Positions 1 through 8,994 of a stretch of DNA of 64,000 nt are shown here, in pieces (the first letter of the stretch is position 1; each line of letters begins with the position of its first letter). A model generated the notes under the pieces. It worked only from the letters and a program-made list of their open reading frames with translations, was not told the origin of the DNA and made no database searches. The DNA is from Adiantum capillus-veneris (Eukaryota > Streptophyta > Polypodiopsida > Polypodiales > Pteridaceae). Location of the stretch: positions 106,591,587 through 106,655,586 of the forward strand of contig CM043966.1 of the NCBI GenBank assembly GCA_014529385.2. Reading direction: 5' to 3'. Both the position numbers and the translations under genes were made by a program.

Positions 1-51
1 CTACAACACCTGTTTTGCTTGATCCAAAGGGGAAGTCAAGTGTGGATCTTT

Positions 52-1640
52 TGTCATATTAATCAATATCTAATTCTCCTAAATGATTTTCTCATGTTAA
101 ACTGATCATTTAATATGGGGAAGTGCCAGGGGAGAAAAAGCTAGAATATTGGTTAAGCTAGCAGACCGGCCACAGTAGGGATCCAAAGGAGGGAAGTTAG
201 GGATCCAAAGGGGGGGGCAATCACCACAAGCATCACATTGGACCTCAAATGGTTTTGAGAGATCCGGTAGTGTAAGCGCCAAATGGACTAGTCATCCATT
301 GTGGAATGATGTCGTAGGGTAACATAGGGATCCTATACCCGCTAAGAAAAGGACTCATGAATATGCTTTATCTTCTCTACACCATAGTCGAGGACGACTA
401 TGATTTCAAGAGAGAGGTAATGTCATAACAATCAATATCTAATGACTAGGTTTCTTTTATTAAATGTTATTAATTAAACTAGATTTACTCTAGCCTAATT
501 CTCATTGGTCCACCTCCAAGGCCATCCAATAGGAATTGGGTACACCTTGTGGGCATCTGGCCTAGGGAGCTATGTAGTAAATCTAGTCATAACATTTAAT
601 AAAAGAAACCAATGAGAATTAAGTCCTCTAGAAGACTATTGGACAGTCTCCCAAGGGGTCCAATGAGCATTCAGCAGCCCAATGGCTTGCCTGATTCCTA
701 TTGGCCAGGAGGCAAAGGGGTCCAATGAGCGTTTAATTGAATTATTAATTTACCTAAAGCTCTCACAAAAGGGGAAAGGGGGACACATGTCAGAAGGCTA
801 TCACTTATGCTGCTTAATAGGCATTGGCTTTGACTTGGGGAGGCCAATGAGGGTTGAGCAAGAGCAAATAGCAAGAGGGCTCACCCAAGAGAGAGAGAGG
901 GGGCTCATTTTTGCAAGGCATTATCACACACACACACACACACAATCTCATGTGTGAAGAAAGAGAAGACTATCTCTTCCCAAGCTTTAATGGAGAGCTC
1001 ATCACCTACTCCAAGCTTGGAGATAGAAGCCTACATCGACACACTCTTGGCATGTGGATGCAAATCCAACCAAGAGCCAAGCTTCAATGCATGCTCATCG
1101 CCTCTACCATGCTAATTACTAAGCTAAGCTATGCTAATATGAGTGATTATGTGAGGAGATGTACATCTTTCTCGTAAGATACTCCTTCTTCCTCTCAATC
1201 TACTCTCATACCCTGCTAGCTCTCACTATCTTCGAAGGTGTGTGAGGTCTTGGGTCTGAGAACGGGGATAATTGATGTTGTGTTTGCTAAGTGTTTTTCT
1301 TAGTGCATGAAGCTTTCATCTTCATTGCACTAGCTAGTCTTGAAGGAACACAAAGAATTGTATTGTACAATGTCTCTCTTGATGGGAGAAACCATAATAC
1401 AAAGACTTTTGGAGGGGGGACCGGCTCCATGAAAATCCGGTCCTCAACTGTTGTCAATAGCTTAATTTCTCTCTCTTTTGAAAGTATTGTTGATGCTATC
1501 TAGCTAGGTGTTATGCTTTTTGTTGCTCTCTCCACCCAAGCACTCTTGTAATTCTCATTAGGAATCTATTCTAATGAAATGCCCACTATGTTCATGCTAA
1601 TTTCCACTACACACAAGTTTTTAGGCCATTACATGTTAGA
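52..1640 (+). mobile_element. Collapsed Ty3/gypsy element: 5' LTR head, scrambled internal scrap, 3' LTR
   Basis: Seen: the sequence starts TGTCAT at 52 and matches, in reverse complement, the 5' LTR of the gypsy element at 50465-52071. Only the LTR head (52 to about 216) is present before about 65 bases (217-281) that match the pol region near 47587-47650 but in the opposite orientation to the LTR. Then 282-420 matches the 3' untranslated and purine-rich segment next to the other element's 3' LTR (45418-45560), ending in a purine tract. A second LTR copy starts TGTCATAA at 421 and runs to about 1640. Flanks TCTTT (47-51) and TCTTA (1641-1645) look like an aged 5-bp target duplication. A CA tract lies at 926-942. 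Inference: an element that lost nearly all internal sequence; a simple solo LTR does not explain the internal scrap. Confidence 0.75.
421..1640 (+). repeat. 3' LTR of the collapsed gypsy element
   Basis: Seen: it begins TGTCATAA directly after a purine-rich tract (about 407-420), as expected at a 3' LTR border. It shares blocks with the reverse complement of 50465-51570, including the stretch about mixed LTR borders near 560-700 and the tail at 1540-1640. The end reads TTAGA where the full-length relative reads TTACA, so the usual terminal CA has probably mutated. It carries a short CA repeat where the relative has long GT tracts on the plus strand. Confidence 0.65.
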
Positions 1641-1779
1641 TCTTAACTTGCACCCGGATGCTGATGAGGAGGATCGTAGACAAGAGGTATAGATGCTGAC
1701 TTAAATTTGATTGTTACAATTGATTTTGTTGATGTTATAACTAATTTTTTGCCATATTTCTCACAAATCCTATGTTTTG

Positions 1780-2193
1780 CGGGATGTTTTGGAGGTTGAC
1801 ACCTGGGCGCAACGGGGTCAGGGTGGAGGAGGACACCCTTTGGACCTCAAGCGGCACTTGCTTACTACCTCGGCACACTTTCAACTGGTGACGTGGTGTT
1901 TGTGCATGCCGACTACTCCCCCAATGGGGACGCTACAACATTTTTGCCCTCCGTTCACTCTCCAAGGCCTTGTGCTTAACAACCCTTGCCCATTCGGCCA
2001 ACCTTGTAGTGCTTGTAAAGAAATATTTTGCAATATCCACTTTCGGCATCAACTTTCACGGGCGCCTCATCGCCCATGTCGGCATGAACCAAGCTGTAGG
2101 GGTTCATCACACCCAGGAAATTACAACCACTTTGCTTAATAGGGAGCCACCCCAAAAGGCCAAGCGCCAAAAAATTGTAATTCAAAGATCCTA
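1780..2193 (+). pseudogene. Broken coding fragment of unknown family
   Basis: Two plus-strand frames show protein-like composition. One, about 1857-1945, reads with the segment GDVVFVHADYSPNGD. The other, 1950-2193, includes ISTFGINFHGRLIAHVG and ends in a lysine-rich stretch before a stop. They would join only through a frameshift near 1945. The local base composition is richer in C than the flanks, which fits former coding sequence. I do not recognise the family. It lies between the collapsed gypsy element and the insertion site of the hAT-like element. Confidence 0.3.
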
Positions 2194-2398
2194 AAGCGAA
2201 AGCCGGATATCATGTAAATCATTGATTTCCTTAATAATGAATCTACATTTTGGTGTCTATGACTCTCTCTTACTTGCAAGCTTTTGAATTTGTTATATCT
2301 TTGGCTTCCAATGTGTTTATGAGAAGCACCCGTGCTTAGTGAATCATGCAGTTTTTGATGCATGCTGGGTTGGAAATAATGTTGGCCAGCCAACTTGC

Positions 2399-2406
2399 AT
2401 TAAATC
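2399..2406. repeat. Left target-site duplication (ATTAAATC) of the hAT-like element
   Basis: ATTAAATC lies directly before CAGGGATTT at 2407 and occurs again, perfectly, at 8118-8125 directly after AAATCCCTG. An exact 8-bp duplication abutting inverted termini is the signature of hAT-type (also P, Merlin or Zisupton-type) insertion. Confidence 0.9.
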
Positions 2407-2529
2407 CAGGGATTTCAAAATGACGTGATCACACTATAATTTCAGGTTAATAACAATAGAAATGCAAAATAACAAATATTATGTTAATTGACATTCATCT
2501 TTTTTGACCTGCAAGGAGACTTGGAGACC

Positions 2530-2618
2530 GGCTAAAGGCCCGCCGGGCTAAGTAGTTAACCCGTCGGGCCCGCTGGGTAAAACCACTTCCCCACCGGGCC
2601 CGCCGTGGCTATATAAAG
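2530..2618 (+). promoter_or_regulatory. Left inward promoter: GC-rich block plus TATA box
   Basis: A GC-rich stretch with repeated GGGCCCGCC-like words (about 2537-2605) is followed by CTATATAAAG at 2609-2618. Transcription would begin near 2640 and run rightward. A possible splice donor (GCG|GTAATT at 2717/2718) could pair with the acceptor TTGCAG just before the kinase start, placing the whole 175-bp array in a 5' leader intron. The promoter is read from sequence; the splicing is inference. Confidence 0.6.
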
Positions 2619-2805
2619 ACGACGTCGGTGCTTGTCTTTTTCACAAGAGAGGTACATTGAAAAGTCTTCTTCACCAAACTTTCTGGCAGCTTTCCACATT
2701 CTCAAAGCAGTGTAGCGGTAATTTTTTAATCCCTTCCTTATTTTATTGATGTTTTTTTGAGTTTTTTGTGTTAAAACTCAAAGGTATAAAATTTCTTTTA
2801 TCAAA

Positions 2806-3900
2806 TCATCATACGTGGATGCACTGGCATATGGTTGCAATTGCGGCTAGGTGTGTCATTGCAAAAGCGTACGATGATTATGTTTTATATTGCTCCCAGT
2901 CATTCATGCTTCGGCACATGGTTGCAATTGTGACTAGGTGTGTTGCTGCTAGATTGACGGTGGCATCAGTTTGAAAGAAGTCACCGTGCATGGATGCACT
3001 GGCACATGGTTGCAATTGCGGCTAGGTGTGTCATTGCAAAAGCGTAGGGTGACTATGTTTTATGTTTCTCCAAGTCATTCATGCTTCGGCACATGGTTGC
3101 AAATGCGACTAGGTGTGTTTCTGCTAGAATGACAGGAGCATCTGTTAGAAAGAACTCACCGTGCGTGGATGCACTGGCACATGGTTGCATTTGCGGCTAG
3201 GTGTGTCATTGCAAAAACGCAAGATGACTATGTTTTATGTTGCTTCCCGTCATTCATGCTTCGGCACATGGTTGCAATTGCGACTAGGTGTGTTGCTGCT
3301 AGAATGACAGTAGCATCTAATGCATGAATGTGTGCTCAAATAATTTCATAATGTTTCATATGCTTGAATCTTGAAAGAAGACATCGTGCGTGGATGCACT
3401 GGCACATGGTTGCAATTGCGGCTAGGTGTGTCATTGCAAAAGCGTAGGATGACTATGTTTTATGTTGCTCCTAGTCATTCATGCTTCGGCACATGGTTGC
3501 AATTGCGACTAGGTGTGTTGCTGCTAGATTGACGGTAGCTTCTGTTTGAAAGAAGTCACCGTGCGTGGATGCACTGGCACGTGGTTGCAATTGCGGCTAG
3601 GTGTGTCATTGCACAAGCGTAGGGTGACTATGTTTTATGTTGCTCCCAGTCATTCATGCTTCGGCACATGGTTGCAATTGCGACTAGGTGTGTTGCTGCT
3701 AGAATGACAGGAGCATCTGTTTGAAAGAACTCACCGTGCGTGGATGCACTGGCACATGGTTGCAATTGCGGCTAGGTGTGTCATTGCAAAAGCGTAGGGT
3801 GACTATGTTTTATGTTGCTCCCAGCCATTCATGCTTCGGCACATGGTTGCAATTGCGACTAGGTGTGTTGCTACTAGAATGACAGGAGCATATGTTTGTA
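2806..3900 (+). repeat. 175-bp tandem array, six copies, each with two related halves
   Basis: The word TGGATGCACTGG occurs at about 2816, 2991, 3166, 3391, 3566 and 3741, giving a 175-bp period with one 225-bp spacing where about 50 extra bases sit (about 3320-3370). Each unit holds two diverged copies of a module built on GGCACATGGTTGCAATTGCG followed by RCTAGGTGTG, so the module occurs about 12 times. The last unit breaks off near 3900. It sits between the left promoter and the kinase frame. Repeats near the ends of hAT-type elements can bind transposase; that role here is inference. Confidence 0.9.
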
Positions 3901-4033
3901 AGTTGTTGTACGGGGAGGCATACTGCACTTTTTCTATACTGCACTTTTTTTTTCACGTAGAAAAGATCCAAATGGAGTGGCACATAGTTATATTTCAAAA
4001 TGTGTTGTTTGCAATAATACCATTGCAGGCAAA

Positions 4034-5515
4034 ATGGATCCTTCTGCTACTTCAGTGATAGAGTTCAAAAAGAAAATTAGACAATTGTTGATTACAATCG
4101 TCAGTGCACTAGATCCCCACGATATAGCGCAGATTGTTGCAGATGAGTCTAGATTGCAATCATTATACAGTGAGATTGCCCACAAAATTTTGTTGTTATA
4201 TCCAGACAAAACAACCGAATCAATAATCTCATTACTGAGCAGTTGGGTGGGCAATTTGCCCAAGGTGGCCTCTGATTTGAAAGAGGAATATCCTCAAGAA
4301 GTAGACAAGGGTAAGCTAGAGCATTGGAACGCGAGATGGAGAGCTGAAAAGGAGAGGTCAAGGCGAGCATCCCACATAGACACAGAGTTTGGCCTAAGCA
4401 AGAAAATGCGAATGGCTATCACGAGAGTTATGGGGAGCAGCCAAGTTGGAGAACCGTTTATTGAGGAGGCTGCCATTGAGGGAACATCGGGTGCTATTGC
4501 TTCTGCCAGTCACCTGGAGATCAGTATATACAATTCTGAATGTAGTATGACTTTGGGCATTCCAAATAAGTCCATTAATAAGATCAAGAAACTTGGGTCA
4601 GGGGCTTATGACACAGGGTGGCAAGTTCAAATCAAAGGGATCAGTTTCCTTCCTACAACGAATACTTATTGTGCCAAGGAGTTCAAAGGACAGGCCAAGC
4701 ATCATTGGAAAAGCTTTGCATCAGAAAGTGGAGTAGATCTCAACCATAGAGGGATTGTGAGGAGTATTGCCCACTCTGTAACGTTGCCATGGTTTCTGAT
4801 ATTCCCCTACTTCAATGGGGGGACTTTAGGTGATCTTATGGAGACAGTGCCCCTTCCACATGGCTCTTTCACGACGCTTGTAGCGCATCAAGAGGGGAAA
4901 GGAAAGATCCCTCAAGACTTTAAATGGGAGCAGCCCTCTGAAGACAAGAAAAAACGTATCAAGAGCCTGTGCAATCATGCTCCCTCGTTGATCCATGCCT
5001 TGGTGAAGGCATTGTGATTTGCACATGACGAGGGAGTGATCCACAATGATCTCCATCCATGGAACATCATGTTGGACTTTACCAAGGATCTCACTCCCCG
5101 TATTGGAATAATTGATTGGGGATTGGCTCTGCGTGTTGGCTTAGAGACACAAAAGACCAACAATACCGATGAAAACTGGAAAAAGCTTCATCCTTGGCGA
5201 GCTCCTGAGTTACTAGATGGCAAGAATTTATGCCCATGGACCAAGGCCACAGATGTGTACGCCATAGGATGGGTGATATGGCAATTTTGTAAGTTTTGTG
5301 GAGAGTTCTCTGACTACTACAGCACAGATTGGTTCAAACATAAGGTTTCAGTGGAGGTACAATCCATATCTAGGATTGTTGTGGAAGGTTGGGTGAGGAA
5401 GAAATCCACAAACAGAAAGACCTTGGCACTTTTGGACGAAGAATTAGAAAGATTTGAAGCCCATCCAGAACGATGCTTACGCCCTCCCTCTGAAATGAGT
5501 GTAGACTTTTTTTGA
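4034..5515 (+). pseudogene. Protein-kinase-like gene with one in-frame TGA
   Basis: The chosen start is ATG 4034, because a splice acceptor (TTGCAG at 4023-4028) lies just upstream; the frame is open further 5' to 3977. The N-terminal about 170 residues are helical and charged and are not recognised. Kinase landmarks follow: a glycine-rich loop (GSGAYDTG, about residues 180-190), an ATP-lysine motif (CAKEF), catalytic loop IHNDLHPWNIML (Asp and Asn kept, HRD changed to HND), IIDWG in place of DFG, and WRAPELL for the APE motif. The frame is the same on both sides of a single TGA at 5015-5017, which falls just before FAHDEGVIHNDLH. Otherwise the domain is complete for about 490 codons, ending TGA at 5513-5515. 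AATAAA follows at about 5618. It is either a recently disabled kinase or one needing read-through. The family within the kinases is not recognised. Confidence 0.75.
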
Positions 5516-5729
5516 TGGATATATGATGTACTTTATTAAGCAGGGTTTTCTGATACTTGTGACTTATAAAAGCACTTTTAAAAATTGGGTTTTATGCGCA
5601 ATGGATGATGTATGAGTAATAAAAACACTTTGTTATATCTCAATAGACAACAAATTTTCTATGAGTTTTGTTTTTTCTCGTAAGTTTCAAGCAATAAGCC
5701 ACGTGGAGTCACTTATTGTCATTCATCGA

Positions 5730-5885
5730 TTTAAAAAATGGTGGTTACTCTTATATCAATTGATTGTCATAAGATGGTGGTTATTCTAATATCAATTGAT
5801 TGACGTAAAATGGTGGTTAAAATTATAGCAATTGATTGTCGTAAAATGGTGGTTACTCTTATAGCAATTGATTATCATTAAGTTT
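5730..5885 (+). repeat. Minisatellite of about 36 bp, four copies
   Basis: Four units start ATGGTGGTTA and contain CAATTGATT (for example near 5737, 5773, 5809 and 5845) with small substitutions. The array fills the gap between the kinase frame and the RING frame and ends close to the acceptor TTAATCAG just before ATG 5922. Confidence 0.85.
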
Positions 5886-5921
5886 GTATGCCGTAACTAA
5901 AGTATAGTGTTTAATCAGGAT

Positions 5922-6878
5922 ATGGATAATGATAATCAAAGGGCTAAGCGCACTTTTGAGCGTCTCAGATCCATGTGTCAAGGCGGTGGAGTGAACGAAA
6001 CCGCTCGAATTGCTGCTCGTTCCTCCCAGTGGGCCAACCCGGTGGGTACACAATGGAAAGAGGTGAACACTAGGATTGACCGAGAAATGGTGAAATCCAT
6101 ATGGCCAGGCGTTGCAAATGACAACATCAAGAAATGCCGACTCAAGCTATCACAATGCATTAATGCAGACATACGAGACAATGGAGAGAACATATATCTC
6201 AATGTTATGGGTCATCCTATGCATCATATGGATTGTCCATTGTGGTTTGCCAAGATGTTATACATGCATTATGTCTTGGGTGAAGCAGTGGACTTTAGCT
6301 CAAGGACACCTCACATGACGGTTGAGGACATTCGCAGTATTGCAATCACCGTCACACAGCAAGAGATGTCATTGGCACTAGAAGGTGCATCAATGGAAGT
6401 GCATCAAGTTAAGGAGGAGCTTCAAACTCAACTCAGGAAAGCATCACAAGCTACACAAGGCTCTCATGTAGAAGAAACCCTAAATAGAGACTTGCAAAGG
6501 GAGGTGAAGGTGCTATCTCGCCACGTAAAAGAGTTAGAGGCGACTATAAAAAAACAAAATGCTGCCACATTGATTGAGCACCCAACATCTATTGAGGCCC
6601 ATCTAGCTTCTGGTGAGCACGGTGGTCCTTGCCCCATATGTAGATCATTCTTTCATGAGTGGTGTGGTCACTTCAGCTTGCCATGCGGACATATGTATCA
6701 TATATCATGCTTGATGCAAAGCATGATGAATAACTTTCATTGTGCTATATGTGAGTTTGAGATATCCAAAAAGATATATGAAATGTTTAAAATGTCCGAA
6801 GACTATAATAAGCTTAAATGTCAGTGTGAACGGGAGAATGAAGATATTCTCACAAATATTTCACTATCACTTGGATAG
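5922..6878 (+). CDS. Coiled-coil RING-H2 finger protein (transposon cargo)
   Basis: ATG 5922 was chosen as the first ATG of the open frame; TTAATCAG|G directly upstream resembles a splice acceptor. The product is about 318 residues and has no internal stop. Residues 1-145 form an unrecognised domain with conserved-looking Trp and His residues. Residues about 150-220 are a charged heptad-like coiled coil. Residues about 236-281 are a C3H2C3 RING: CPIC, then LPCGH, YHISC and CAIC. A short charged tail follows and the frame ends TAG. RING-H2 domains usually recruit ubiquitin-conjugating enzymes, so E3 ligase activity is the family expectation, unproven here. It lies downstream of the kinase frame on the same strand inside the hAT-like element. 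AATAAA occurs at about 7010. An intact frame between decayed neighbours suggests recent origin or selection. Confidence 0.75.
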   Translation: MDNDNQRAKRTFERLRSMCQGGGVNETARIAARSSQWANPVGTQWKEVNTRIDREMVKSIWPGVANDNIKKCRLKLSQCINADIRDNGENIYLNVMGHPMHHMDCPLWFAKMLYMHYVLGEAVDFSSRTPHMTVEDIRSIAITVTQQEMSLALEGASMEVHQVKEELQTQLRKASQATQGSHVEETLNRDLQREVKVLSRHVKELEATIKKQNAATLIEHPTSIEAHLASGEHGGPCPICRSFFHEWCGHFSLPCGHMYHISCLMQSMMNNFHCAICEFEISKKIYEMFKMSEDYNKLKCQCERENEDILTNISLSLG

Positions 6879-7084
6879 TTTTTGTAACATTTGATAACAT
6901 TGACTCGTTGTCTTGCGAGAATTTATTAGTGAATTGTGAATTGTCTTCTCTTCAGCTTCAATTATGATATGTGATAATGCAACGATTTGTTAGGGATGCC
7001 TGCAATACCAATAAACATAGCTCAGTATGCTATCTCTTCTTTCAAGTATTATTCAAACCAAACATTAGTGTTATAATCAATATC

Positions 7085-7745
7085 ACACACAAGCGTAGTA
7101 GTGAAGCCTAAAGGGAATAACCTCAATCTACTCAAGCATGAGCAAGCAAATACAACGGTGAATCAAATATGTGATCAGTCCATCCCAAAAGTAGAGATAT
7201 CGACCCAAAGATTCACCTTCCTACCCCTTTCATGAATCAGTCCAGTCCAAAAAAGAACTAATGACCCATGATTGGAGCTCTAATCGAAATAGCAAGCAAA
7301 TACAGCGGTGAATCAAACATGTGATCAGTCCATCCCAAAAGTAGAGATATCGACCCAAAGATTCACCTTCCTACCTCCTTTCATGAATCAGTCCAATCCA
7401 AAAAAGAACTAATGACCCATGATTGGAGCTCTAATCGGAATAGCAAGCAAATACAACGGTGAATCAAACATGTGATCAGTCCATCCCAAAAGTAGAGATA
7501 TCGACCCAAATAATCACCTTTCTATCTCTTTTCAAGAATCAGTTCAGTCCAAAAAAGAACTAATGACCCATGATAGAAGTTCTAATCAATATAGCAATCA
7601 ATTTAGCAAATATAACGGTGAACTAAACATGAGATTAGTCCATCCCAAATGTAGAGATACCGACCCAAAGATTCACCTTTCTACCTCCTTTCAAGAGTCA
7701 GTTCAGTCCAAAAAAGAACTAATGATCCATGATCAGAGTTTCATT
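7085..7745 (+). repeat. 150-bp tandem array, about four copies
   Basis: Units start near AGCAAGCAAATACAACGGTG at about 7141, 7291, 7442 and (diverged) 7600, each also containing CAGTCCATCCCAAAAGTAGA and ATGACCCATGAT. The period is 150-160 bp. It occupies the right subterminal part of the hAT-like element and shares no obvious sequence with the 175-bp array at the other end. Confidence 0.9.
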
Positions 7746-7861
7746 AAGTTTTAATTTTTTTTAAAGACTATTCATTCTTTTGCCTTTAGTTTTTCTTCTA
7801 AATTTTAAAGGATGACCAAATTTAGAGGAAGCGATGATGTGATGTGATGTCTACTACAGGG

Positions 7862-8000
7862 TTATATAGAGCCGCCAAATATGGAGGGGGTACATGACGG
7901 GGCCGGCGGGATTCTTGCTTTGCCCGCCGGGCCCGCCAGGATTCATAATATGCCCGCCGGGCCTACCGGGGTTTGTGGTTGCCCCGCCGGTTCTACGTTT
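7862..8000 (-). promoter_or_regulatory. Right inward promoter: inverted GC-rich block plus TATA box
   Basis: On the minus strand a GC-rich block with GCCCGCCGGGC-type words (about 8000-7890) precedes CTATATAAC (TATA core at 7868-7862). This mirrors the left end in order and spacing. Transcription would run leftward into the RING and kinase genes as antisense; I see no sizeable minus-strand frame inside the element for it to serve. Confidence 0.45.
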
Positions 8001-8117
8001 TCTACCAGTTTTCGTAAGTCATGACATTAGATATGTTATTAACATGAAAAAAATAGTGATAATAACAACAATAATTAACATTTAACAAAATGCGTCATCG
8101 CATAATTAAAATCCCTG

Positions 8118-8125
8118 ATTAAATC
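8118..8125. repeat. Right target-site duplication (ATTAAATC) of the hAT-like element
   Basis: Perfect second copy of the 8-bp duplication, directly after AAATCCCTG. Removing 2407-8125 restores an uninterrupted flank with one ATTAAATC. Confidence 0.9.
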
Positions 8126-8152
8126 ATGGGGAAAGTTATTGATATGCCTACA

Positions 8153-8275
8153 AAAGGGCTTGGGAGGCCCCAAAATGGGTTATTAGAAGGGCGCGCATTT
8201 GGGTCTTCCATAAGCATATGGAAGGGGCAAATGCGCGCCCTTGTGGCATCTCATTTTGGAGCATCTCAAGCCCTT
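8153..8275. repeat. Palindromic hairpin element, about 123 bp
   Basis: The left arm (AAGGGCTTGGGAGG..., with core AAGGGCGCGCATTTG) and right arm (CAAATGCGCGCCCTT...CTCAAGCCCTT) pair along almost their full length around a short loop at about 8208-8220. It has no coding content. It shares the AAGGGCTTG and AAGGGCGCRCATTTG words with the larger hairpin at 8455-8760, so both belong to one family. Confidence 0.85.
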
Positions 8276-8454
8276 ATAAATTGCTTATCAATACCTTTTC
8301 CCATGAATTAAGACAAAATGGCTAACCAACATTCACTCCAACCATAGATCCTTTCATAACCAAGCTATTGTATAAGCCCAGATAATTTCAGTTGCAAAAC
8401 CAAAACTAATTACATGTATGCTTCAAAAAATCTATGCTACATTGATTTAGTGGG

Positions 8455-8760
8455 GCATGCACTTCCTGATGCATCCAGGCTATTTGAAGCATTGAAGCAA
8501 GAAAAATATCTTGAATGCAGGAAAAAACATCCTGGAAAGCTTTGGAAAGGGCTTGGAACTCCCTAAGAATGGTTGCCACAAGGGCGCACATTTGGTCCCT
8601 TCATCTACCTGTGGAAGCACCAAATGTGCGCCCTTATGGCAGCCATTTTGGGGGCATTCGAAGCCCTTTCCAAGGCTTTCCAGAAACTTTTACCATGCAT
8701 TCAAGATATTTGGGTTGCATCAGTGCTTCACATAGCTTGGATGTATCAGGAACTACATGC
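8455..8760. repeat. Palindromic hairpin element, about 306 bp
   Basis: The left end GCATGCACTTCCTGATGCAT pairs with the right end ATGTATCAGGAACTACATGC. The arms continue through GAATGCAG, GGAAAGGGCTTG and CAAGGGCGCACATTTGG, with the loop near 8604-8612. Pairing is good over about 145 bp per arm. A transcript would fold into one long hairpin able to make small RNAs. It lies between the hAT-like element and the H3-like gene. Confidence 0.85.
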
Positions 8761-8994
8761 TTGACTTAGCCAAGGTGCTTAACGTAGGCAAGTTTTCCCA
8801 AAGCCAAGCTTTAAGCTACATACATACAAAAGAAGGTAGACAAAACATGGACCATTGCTACATCGCATGGTACACAATTAAAGCAATACAATGCACAAAG
8901 AGTGGAGTATACAATCAAAAGATGCTTATATTCAAATTCTTCCCAATCTTGGAAGTTCCATAAATACAAAAAAGGTCTGATGACTACTTACAAG

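Larger units (their letters stand above)
2407..8117 (+). mobile_element. 5.7-kb hAT-like DNA transposon carrying kinase and RING-finger genes
   Basis: Seen: the ends are CAGGGATTT...AAATCCCTG inverted repeats with partial similarity for about another 15 bases, bounded by a perfect 8-bp duplication. Inside, in order, are an AT-rich end, a GC-rich block with TATA box, a 175-bp tandem array, a kinase-like frame, a roughly 36-bp minisatellite, a RING-finger frame, a 150-bp tandem array, and an inverted GC-rich block with TATA box. Known: 8-bp duplications and CAGGG-type termini are typical of hAT elements; Zisupton-type elements also make 8-bp duplications. No transposase of either type is visible, so it is either non-autonomous with cargo or uses proteins I do not recognise. 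The superfamily is inferred; the borders are strongly supported. Confidence 0.85.

Noticed and set aside
52-1640. Simple solo LTR
   Set aside because: It contains a second LTR head, a purine tract and an inverted pol scrap, so it is a collapsed element.
2806-3900. CRISPR-like array
   Set aside because: The repeats are long, contiguous and diverged without unique spacers; the setting is eukaryotic.
2407-8117. CACTA or Mutator-type element
   Set aside because: The ends are CAGGG and not CACTA, and the target duplication is 8 bp rather than 3 or 9-11 bp.
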